Assembly: GCA_049241565.1 (NCBI GenBank)
Contig: JBMLQL010000032.1
Location: 1-27,255 of the forward strand
DNA length: 27,255 nucleotides
Source: DZBG01 sp049241565
GTDB taxonomy: Bacteria; Bdellovibrionota; Bacteriovoracia; Bacteriovoracales; Bacteriovoracaceae
Direction of reading: 5' to 3'
The notes under the pieces are model-generated. The model saw nothing but the letters and a program-made list of their open reading frames with translations. It made no database searches and was not told the origin of the DNA. Of this stretch, positions 21,896 to 27,255 are shown one piece after another. Each line of letters opens with the position of its first letter. The first letter of the stretch is position 1. The translations under genes and the position numbers were made by a program.

Positions 21896-23347
21896 ATGAA
21901 TTATTTTGCGTGTACAGCAAACTTAGGCGTAGTGCCTTTATTTCTGTTTGTAGCTTTTCTTTTAGCACCAGACTTACGTGCTTTTGCTTTTCTTCTGTTT
22001 TCTGTCACTTTTGTTCTAGATGCCATATTGAGCTCCTATATCACTGGTATAAACTTATCATTTACGAAGACTGACAATTTAAGCTCTCGTCTGCCTTCTG
22101 TCAAAATCTTCTTGTGTCTTCTTGCATTTTTGCCTTGCGCCATTAAGGCCGAAGATCTCATTCTGGCCAGGGGAGAGCAAAAAGAACTCTCGATTCCCAG
22201 TCTAAAGAAGTATTCCGTCGGTAATTCAGACGTTATCTCCTACAAATACTTCCCTAAAGACGGGAAAATCCTCCTGAAAGGGAAAAAATTGGGCTTTTCG
22301 GATTTAGTGATCTGGCACGGAAAAGAAAAAACTGAATATAAAATCTATGTTCTTTCTAAACAAAAGCATCTTCAAACCTATCAATTGGCCGAGGCCCTCA
22401 AACCACTGGATTTAACCGTTCATATTCAAGGCCCAGTTATTACCGTTGAAGGAGAAATTCAAACTCTCGAGGACTATCTTTATATTCATAAACTCAAAAA
22501 GAAGCATGGAGATCAAGTCTTTTTTAAATCTGTCATTAATCCCAAACTTCGCAACCATCTTATTGGACTGGTTTATCATAAACTTTTTAGTGCAGGAGTC
22601 TCTCAAATCACCTGTCAGTCACAGTTCTCAGAGATTTTATGTGACTACTCACCTGAAGGCGCTGACCTCTCTTTCTTAAAAGAGCTCGAGAAACGTTACG
22701 CTGTTAGCTTTATTGCCAAACAATCACGTTGGCTTCAAAAGAACTATCGTCTCAAGATGAAACTAGTTCAAGTTGAACGAATTGATGGAAGAGAAATCTC
22801 CACAGGTCTTGATCAAATTGATATTTCAATGAAAGATCTCTTTGCCCATGGTCTTTCAAAAATCGTGGATGAAAATCGCCTTATCCTTCGAGATACTCAT
22901 ATTGACCTCTCCACTCTCGCAGAACCTGATCTCATGATCAATCTTGGCCATCCTCAACTGATCGAGATCGGTTCACAAATTCCTTATCAAAATATTAATA
23001 CTCAAGGAAATAATGTCATCGCTCCTATCGACTGGCGTTTCGCTGGCCTTCGTATAAAAACCGACATCAAAGAGGCCTTTGGAAAAATTTTAGTGAAATA
23101 CGAAACCGAATTTTCTCGTCCCGTTGGTGAGGCCATCTCCGGCTCAAAAGAAGTCTCAACCGCCCTGGTTCACCCTGATGAACCCGTGAAAATTTTCCAG
23201 ATTGGCTTCCAGACTCAAGGAGATCAGGACCGATCTATTCCTTTTATTAACCAGATCCCTATTCTCAAAGAAATCTTTCGCTCAAAGATGTCAGAGAAAA
23301 CCTATAAACAAATCAGTGGTTATCTCGTTATCGAGGAGGTTCGTTAA
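21896..23347 (+). CDS. divergent CpaC/RcpA-like secretin with an N-terminal membrane extension
   Basis: 483 residues; AAGGACG precedes the ATG by 8 nt. Residues about 86-152 match the pilus-assembly N-domain of CpaC: DLILARGEQKELSI, GNSDVISYKYFPKDGKILLK, GFSDLVIWHG. Two BON/N1-like segments follow (about 160-275). Residues about 345-480 are a short secretin core, with GSQIPYQ (359-365), WRFAGLRIKTDI and the IPFINQIPILKEIFRSK end (448-464) that matches the usual 'VP-LGDIPVLG-LFr' motif. Odd features: the secretin core is short, and in front of a signal-peptide-like segment (67-86, PSVKIFLCLLAFLPCAIKAE) there is an extra 60-residue stretch with two hydrophobic spans (11-24 and 30-50). No alternative start lies between them. 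Overlaps cpaF by one base. Confidence 0.8.
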   Translation: MNYFACTANLGVVPLFLFVAFLLAPDLRAFAFLLFSVTFVLDAILSSYITGINLSFTKTDNLSSRLPSVKIFLCLLAFLPCAIKAEDLILARGEQKELSIPSLKKYSVGNSDVISYKYFPKDGKILLKGKKLGFSDLVIWHGKEKTEYKIYVLSKQKHLQTYQLAEALKPLDLTVHIQGPVITVEGEIQTLEDYLYIHKLKKKHGDQVFFKSVINPKLRNHLIGLVYHKLFSAGVSQITCQSQFSEILCDYSPEGADLSFLKELEKRYAVSFIAKQSRWLQKNYRLKMKLVQVERIDGREISTGLDQIDISMKDLFAHGLSKIVDENRLILRDTHIDLSTLAEPDLMINLGHPQLIEIGSQIPYQNINTQGNNVIAPIDWRFAGLRIKTDIKEAFGKILVKYETEFSRPVGEAISGSKEVSTALVHPDEPVKIFQIGFQTQGDQDRSIPFINQIPILKEIFRSKMSEKTYKQISGYLVIEEVR

Positions 23348-24435
23348 TGCTTGCTTTATTTGGAGAAGCCCAACAAGTGGAGTTTGAGGCCCACAGTTTT
23401 CTCCGCCAAACTATCCGCCATCATTTAGATAAAGGTGTTATTCCCTCTGAAGAGGAGCTTTTTAGCTTATTGCCTTTTAAGGATGGAGAAGATTATTCGA
23501 GTGAGAGATTTTGGTATAAAAATCTCCGCGAGGCTAACTTTCTTATTCCTCATCTCTCAAACGATCTTCAGGAGATTTTTTGTCATGGAGAAAATTTATT
23601 AGAAGTTCAGCTCACCAGTGGTGAGAAAAAATCAACCTCTCTGGATTTTAGCGCAGAGGATTGGTCTCTTTTTACAGAAATCCTTGCCATGAGAGAAAAA
23701 CAGAACTGGAATCTCTCTTCGCCGTTTGTTAGTTTTTATACAAAAATTCATCAGGCCTCATTCAGAGCAAGCCTTCTTCATTCATCAGTTTCACCTGAAG
23801 GTAGTTCAAAACTATTTTTAAGAAGACTCTCCACAGAACGACGAGAAGTCCTTAACTACGGTGAGGGGGCCCAGGGTGTGTTTGATCTTTTTAACACTCA
23901 TGAAAATATTCTGATTGCTGGCTCCACAGGAAGTGGAAAGACAAGTTTTCTAACGGCCCTCCTCCATCATCAACATCCAACTGAGCATCTCGTTATCTTG
24001 GAAGATACTTATGAAATCATGCTGAACTCTCCGTCATCAACAAGACTTCTGGCCGAGGAAAAAAATCCTCAAAAGAGTCTTAAAAGTTATATGAGCTATG
24101 CCATGAGGATGAGTCCCAAGCGTCTAGTGATTGGTGAACTTCGTGGAGCAGAGGTTGTTCCCTATATGCTGGCCATGAACACAGGACATAAGGGCCTGAT
24201 GAGCACAGTCCACGCCTCAAGTGCTTATGATGCTCTCCCAAGGCTCGCCATGCTTTTTGGTCTATACTCGGATGGACAGCAAATCAGTTACGCTCAAGTT
24301 CTTCAGCTTATTTGCCGCAATATTGGATACGTCATTTTTATGGAAGATAAAAAGATTAAAGAAGTCATTAAAGTTCTTGGGGCAGAGAACGGCCAGGCGT
24401 TTTATGAGACTGTCTATAATTTATCAGAAACTTAA
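23347..24435 (+). CDS. CpaF/TadA-type secretion ATPase
   Basis: 362 residues, cytoplasmic. The N-terminal region (1-140) is poorly conserved. The RecA-like ATPase core shows Walker A GSTGSGKTS (192-200), the Asp box ILEDTYE (217-223), Walker B RLVIGELRG (259-267) and the His box GHKGLMSTVHASS (280-292), in the order and spelling of the CpaF/VirB11 branch ('GELRG-E', 'TGH-G---T-HA'). It should power assembly of the Flp pilus. The protein is shorter than usual CpaF (about 400-500 residues). Start TAATG with the secretin gene. It is the last pilus gene in the window; a toxin-antitoxin pair follows instead of tadB and tadC. Confidence 0.92.
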   Translation: MLALFGEAQQVEFEAHSFLRQTIRHHLDKGVIPSEEELFSLLPFKDGEDYSSERFWYKNLREANFLIPHLSNDLQEIFCHGENLLEVQLTSGEKKSTSLDFSAEDWSLFTEILAMREKQNWNLSSPFVSFYTKIHQASFRASLLHSSVSPEGSSKLFLRRLSTERREVLNYGEGAQGVFDLFNTHENILIAGSTGSGKTSFLTALLHHQHPTEHLVILEDTYEIMLNSPSSTRLLAEEKNPQKSLKSYMSYAMRMSPKRLVIGELRGAEVVPYMLAMNTGHKGLMSTVHASSAYDALPRLAMLFGLYSDGQQISYAQVLQLICRNIGYVIFMEDKKIKEVIKVLGAENGQAFYETVYNLSET

Positions 24436-24437
24436 TA

Positions 24438-24475
24438 TTGACTCCCTCACGTCTATGTGCTAATAATAGCACATA
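24438..24475 (+). promoter_or_regulatory. promoter with palindromic operator of the toxin-antitoxin pair
   Basis: TTGACT (24438-24443), an 18-nt spacer and AATAAT (24462-24467). Over the -10 box lies a perfect inverted repeat: TATGTGCTA, 4 nt (ATAA), TAGCACATA (24454-24475). A 9-bp-arm palindrome centred on the -10 box is the classic place for self-repression by an HTH antitoxin. The site follows the cpaF stop by about 20 nt, and no terminator separates them. Confidence 0.7.
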
Positions 24476-24488
24476 AGCTAAAAGCTTA
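24474..24488 (+). repeat. second short inverted repeat in the toxin leader
   Basis: TAAGCT, AAA, AGCTTA forms a 6-bp-arm palindrome directly after the operator and 1 nt before the toxin ATG at 24490. As RNA it would be a small hairpin at the 5' end of the mRNA; as DNA it could be an extra antitoxin half-site, although its sequence differs from the main operator. Confidence 0.4.
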
Positions 24489-24489
24489 T

Positions 24490-24822
24490 ATGAAACAAAT
24501 TAAATGGAATTCAAAAGCAAAAGATTTCGTCAGGTCACTAGATATTGACACAAAAAGGGAGATTGGCTCTTTATTGATGCTTCTTCAGACTGGGTTTAAA
24601 CTTGGTGAACCTCAGTCTAAGCCAATGAAGATGATACATCATTTAGCGTTTGAGCTCAGAATCAAAGATAGGAAGGGTATTTATAGAATTATTTATGTAT
24701 TAAGCATAGGGAACAAAATTTTGATTCCCCATGCTTTCACTAAAAAATCTCAAAAGACACCGATAAAAGATATTGAGCTTTCTATTAAAAGATTACAGGA
24801 GCTACTCAATGAAAATAAGTAA
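24490..24822 (+). CDS. RelE/HigB-like toxin (phage Gp49-like family)
   Basis: 110 residues starting MKQIKWNSKAKDFVRSL. The pattern of the phage-derived Gp49-like/HigB toxins is visible: an N-terminal strand and helix, then MIHHLAFELRIKDRKGIYRI (the 'LWELR-----G-yRv-y' motif), KILIPHAFTKKSQKTPIKDI ('-LLhgF-KKtqktP--ei') and a final helix. These toxins are mRNA interferases acting at the ribosome. The start at 24490 is chosen because the upstream ATG at 24457 lies inside the operator and upstream of the expected transcription start. There is no strong Shine-Dalgarno. The 3' end overlaps the antitoxin gene by 14 bp; toxin-first order is usual in this group. Base composition is more AT-rich than the genes to the left. 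Confidence 0.88.
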   Translation: MKQIKWNSKAKDFVRSLDIDTKREIGSLLMLLQTGFKLGEPQSKPMKMIHHLAFELRIKDRKGIYRIIYVLSIGNKILIPHAFTKKSQKTPIKDIELSIKRLQELLNENK

Positions 24823-25087
24823 GAACGCTCGCAAACTAGCAGAAGACCTAGGTCTAAGTGATGTTGATGCTTACATCATGGAACTAAAAATGCAGCTTTA
24901 TTCCAAAAGTGTAGAACTCATAAAAGAATCTAAACTCACCCACCTAGAAATAGCTAATCTTATTGGGACATCTAGAAGCAGAATTAATCGAATAAGTAAC
25001 TATGGTGAAAATAATGTTTCAATGGAAATTCTTATTAAGTTGATCGCTGTTTTAGAAGATAGACCGGCCATAAAATTTGCTGCATAA
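24809..25087 (+). CDS. XRE-family antitoxin (HigA-like)
   Basis: 92 residues from the ATG at 24809, with AGGAG 7 nt upstream inside the toxin gene. The helix-turn-helix is at about 43-63 (LTHLEIANLIGTSRSRINRI), followed by the conserved SMEILIKLIAVL helix. Antitoxins of this kind neutralise the partner and repress the pair's own promoter, here probably through the palindrome at 24454-24475. In-frame codons upstream from 24773 are not needed, since the RBS fits the ATG at 24809. Confidence 0.88.
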   Translation: MKISKNARKLAEDLGLSDVDAYIMELKMQLYSKSVELIKESKLTHLEIANLIGTSRSRINRISNYGENNVSMEILIKLIAVLEDRPAIKFAA

Positions 25088-25140
25088 AACCACCTCAACT
25101 TTTAGAGCAAAGCAGCTTTCTACGATCAAAATACTATTTT

Positions 25141-25971
25141 TTAATAAGTCAGCGGAAAAAATTGAACTTGCAATTGGTAAGTCTGATTTCCTTCTTTTTC
25201 TTCAAAAGTTCGTACAAATTTAGCTTTGAACTCACGGATAAATTCTTTGGCCTCAGGAATATTGGCCTCATCGATCACAAAAGTTTCTGCATTATACTCT
25301 CGCTTATGAAGAGGAACTGCTCTTATTGCCTTTTTTGCATTCTCAAGCATCTGTTCATGGTATCTCTTAATCCCCTCACTCGCCACATCATTGGTAGTAT
25401 GAAGAAGTCCATCTGAGACAACGAGTTTACCTTGCTTGTTTCTTTTGATCAGTCCTTGATGAAGAAGATCATTCATTGTTTTTGCAATTTCCTCCATCGA
25501 CACATCAAACATCAAGCGTTTCTGAATCCACTCATAATCTTCCACGAAGTCATTGAGCTTCACCATCTCGCGAATTGTCATTCCAAACCAATTAGAGATT
25601 ATTTCAACACTTCGATCATCCATCACAAAAAGTCTTGCATCTGGATGTTCGCGTCCCATACGCTCCATCAGCATCATTTTAAGTCTTGGATCATCTTTGA
25701 TTTTGCTCAGTCGAATAAGATCATTAAAGTATTGCTCTTCCATCGAATCGAAATTAAAAAACTTAATCATTTTTGAAGTAATCTCAATCCCCGGCTCTCT
25801 TTCTCCATTAATAATTTTAGTCAGAGATGAAGTGGCCTTAAGTCCAAGACGATTGGCCCACATCCCATAGCTAAAATTTGGATTCTGCGCCTTCTTAAAA
25901 TCAAAAAATGACTTCAAGAAGCAGCGGTAATCGATAAATTCTTTAATGTTTAGTTCTGTTATTGCTTCCAT
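25141..25971 (-). CDS. TIGR02147/DUF4423 family transcriptional regulator
   Basis: 276 residues. The N-terminal part (about 9-80) reads as a helix-turn-helix of this family: FIDYRCFLKSFFDFKKAQNP, FSYGMWANRLGLKATSSLTK, then IINGEREPG and a LxFNF-type 'FFNFDSMEEQYFNDLIRLSK' segment. The C-terminal DUF4423 part contains ISNWFGMTIREMVKL, GLIKRNKQGKLVVSD and a final 'FPLT' strand. The family is abundant in Bdellovibrio-like bacteria and Fibrobacter, and its targets are mostly unknown. A GGA site stands in front of the ATG, directly behind the T tract of a terminator, so this gene is either read through from the upstream secreted-protein gene or has a promoter I cannot resolve. No terminator is obvious at its 3' end. 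Confidence 0.88.
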   Translation of the reverse strand: MEAITELNIKEFIDYRCFLKSFFDFKKAQNPNFSYGMWANRLGLKATSSLTKIINGEREPGIEITSKMIKFFNFDSMEEQYFNDLIRLSKIKDDPRLKMMLMERMGREHPDARLFVMDDRSVEIISNWFGMTIREMVKLNDFVEDYEWIQKRLMFDVSMEEIAKTMNDLLHQGLIKRNKQGKLVVSDGLLHTTNDVASEGIKRYHEQMLENAKKAIRAVPLHKREYNAETFVIDEANIPEAKEFIREFKAKFVRTFEEKEGNQTYQLQVQFFPLTY

Positions 25972-25978
25972 TTTTTAT

Positions 25979-26006
25979 CCAAAAAAAATAGGCTGCCTAA
26001 ACAGCC
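25979..26006 (-). terminator. intrinsic terminator between the GNGGG-protein gene and the TIGR02147 gene
   Basis: On the minus strand GGCTG, 6 nt (TTTAGG), CAGCC (26006-25991) is followed by TATTTTTTTT. It begins 13 nt after the stop of the upstream gene and ends 8 nt before the ATG of the TIGR02147 gene. Confidence 0.8.
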
Positions 26007-26018
26007 AAATTACCAATT

Positions 26019-27200
26019 TTAAAATTTTGATTGAGAAAAATTTAGTTTGAATAAGTAGAAAGAGTGCCCCTCTTCAGAAAACCAAGTTCCTGTAAGTTTA
26101 ATATCTTTTTTATAAATTAAGGTTTTTGTATTTTTTTCACTATTAAGTCTTAGCTCAATAATTGTCTCCATTTCTTCTTCAGAAGAAGTCCTCATCTTAA
26201 TTCCTTGTATATAGAATTGGTTATAAGTAAGTAATACTAAAGCTTTCCCGTTAACGAGCTCCTTCCCATTTAAACTAAGAGTTGTACTTTTTAGGTAAGA
26301 TTCAATCTCATTCAAACGAAACTCTAATTTTTTCTTCTCTTTTCTTGAGAGCTTCAATCTTCGTAACTTGTTATCCTCAAGTTTTTTTCCTATATCTGCT
26401 AACTCTTTATACATTTTTTGAATTTTAGGAGCTCTAATAACTATTTCGATCTTGTCTTTTATAGGATTGATCTCCATTGCTCCGACATGAACATCTAAAC
26501 TGATATTTTGAAGAGTCCTATTTCGACTTCCTAAATGTTCATCTGAAACAGATTTTTCAGTAATCCCCTCTTCACCCTCTTTTATCATCACATCCCCTGT
26601 TTTAGTAAGCGACTGAAGATTTTCTGAAACTTTAAATTTTGAAGCGAGAAGTTCACCAACAAGACGTCTACTGCTATCTGAGTTTGTTACATTCAGTCGC
26701 GTCCTTGAGACAGCATAGATAGCCTCATGAAGTGTCAATGCTGCTTTGTTTAGATCATCCATTTTTTCGTAATATTCATTTTTTACAAAAACTCTTTGTG
26801 CAACATCGTCCCAGTTAGCTAGTTGACGATATTCACAATTTTCATCAGTCATAAGTACATTCGCGTCAGGAATAAGAAAGAGTTTGATTTTATCTTCAAA
26901 GCTAAACCCGCCAGCATCTAGAAACTTCATTCTCTCAGCAATCTCTAGAGCAAGAGTCACATTATAACTCTTCAATCTTTCTATCGCTTTTCCAAGAATC
27001 TCCTCATATCTAGTACCATCATCAACAATATCTAACTTAAAGCGTCTCTTACCTTCATAAACATCGTACATCTCAGGGGCTTTGTTCGGACACCAATGCA
27101 CTCCTCCTCCATTTCCTACTCCACCTTCTTTTGCCAAGGCCATTGATGAACTGAGGGTAAGTGCGGCCAGAAACACTGTTAATTTTTTTGTCATTTTCAT
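26019..27200 (-). CDS. secreted protein with GNGGG motif and HExx-like site, 393 residues
   Basis: The ATG at 27200 has GGAG 6 nt upstream; an ATG four codons earlier overlaps that RBS and is less likely. Signal peptide MKMTKKLTVFLAALTLSSSM, cleavage near ALA-KE. Right after it come GGVGNGGGVHWC (26-37); a G-N-G-G motif at the mature N-terminus recurs in secreted proteins of Bdellovibrio-like bacteria. Two cysteines (C37, C122) could pair. LTLHEAIYAVSR (156-167) has a His-Glu on a helix, reminiscent of a zincin HExxH but without the second histidine, so catalysis is doubtful. The region about 255-300 is a Lys-rich coiled coil (ELADIGKKLEDNKLRRLKLS). Codon use is very AT-rich compared with genes left of 24,400. 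Function unknown. Confidence 0.75.
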   Translation of the reverse strand: MKMTKKLTVFLAALTLSSSMALAKEGGVGNGGGVHWCPNKAPEMYDVYEGKRRFKLDIVDDGTRYEEILGKAIERLKSYNVTLALEIAERMKFLDAGGFSFEDKIKLFLIPDANVLMTDENCEYRQLANWDDVAQRVFVKNEYYEKMDDLNKAALTLHEAIYAVSRTRLNVTNSDSSRRLVGELLASKFKVSENLQSLTKTGDVMIKEGEEGITEKSVSDEHLGSRNRTLQNISLDVHVGAMEINPIKDKIEIVIRAPKIQKMYKELADIGKKLEDNKLRRLKLSRKEKKKLEFRLNEIESYLKSTTLSLNGKELVNGKALVLLTYNQFYIQGIKMRTSSEEEMETIIELRLNSEKNTKTLIYKKDIKLTGTWFSEEGHSFYLFKLNFSQSKF

Positions 27201-27255
27201 TTTTTTCTCCATATTTAAATTTAAGTTTTATCTAATCAGCAGCTAAGACAAATTT

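Noticed and set aside
24457..24489. Upstream ATG at 24457 for the toxin
   Set aside because: It lies inside the operator palindrome and upstream of the expected transcription start; the family N-terminus begins at 24490.
25432..25870. Two plus-strand frames of about 110 codons opposite the TIGR02147 gene
   Set aside because: His/Ile/Ser-rich antisense translations without RBS; the minus-strand gene is clearly a known family.
1..27255. CRISPR array, insertion sequence or rRNA
   Set aside because: No regularly spaced repeats, transposase motifs or rRNA-like sequence were seen on either strand.

Overview
The window reads as a moderately low-GC, Gram-negative chromosome, most likely from the Bdellovibrionota (Bdellovibrio and like organisms, Bacteriovorax-type). 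The evidence is a complete KDO/LPS gene set, many Sec-exported and outer-membrane proteins of no recognised family, a TIGR02147/DUF4423 regulator (a family best known from Bdellovibrio-type bacteria and Fibrobacter), a secreted protein with a GNGGG motif, and a Flp/Tad pilus locus. The taxonomic call is inference; no 16S or other marker is in view.

Left part (1-10,860). The 3' end of an unidentified gene shares a two-way terminator with a minus-strand tRNA-Arg(TCT). Next come rsgA (ribosome-assembly GTPase), a 50-residue lipoprotein gene on the opposite strand, a secreted protein of unknown function, an exported alpha-crystallin-like (Hsp20-like) protein, a BtuF-like corrinoid-binding protein without a signal peptide, a full-length three-domain DsbD/ScsB thiol reductase, gpsA with a DUF493 gene, a 734-residue exported protein, and a Sua5-type threonylcarbamoyl-AMP synthase.

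Middle (10,830-19,880). A minus-strand operon kdsB-pyrG-kdsA-kdsC plus a membrane protein makes CTP and KDO and activates KDO for LPS. It has a good promoter at its head and a terminator lying inside the 3' end of sua5. Divergent from it are a small secreted coiled-coil protein and a tightly packed unit of a TolC-like channel, an outer-membrane barrel-like protein and purB. A SPOR-domain membrane protein faces purB.

Right part (19,900-25,090). This is a compact, strongly overlapping Tad/Flp-type pilus locus: a 57-residue Flp pilin, three short pseudopilin/TadE-like proteins, a single-membrane-span protein weakly resembling CpaB, a 100-residue secreted protein, a divergent CpaC-like secretin with an unusual membrane-spanning N-terminal extension, and a CpaF/TadA ATPase. 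No tadB/tadC platform genes, prepilin peptidase or tadZ follow. Instead a RelE/HigB-like toxin and XRE antitoxin pair begins directly after the ATPase, with a palindromic operator over its promoter. The window ends with a TIGR02147 regulator and a secreted GNGGG protein, separated by an intrinsic terminator that sits right before the regulator's ribosome-binding site.

A recurring signal is promoter geometry. Four genes (starts at 3083-, 3881-, 15248+, 19880-) have a sigma70-like -10 box ending exactly 7 nt before the ATG with a fitting -35 box and no usable Shine-Dalgarno, which predicts leaderless mRNAs. The most unusual system in view is the pared-down Tad-like locus.
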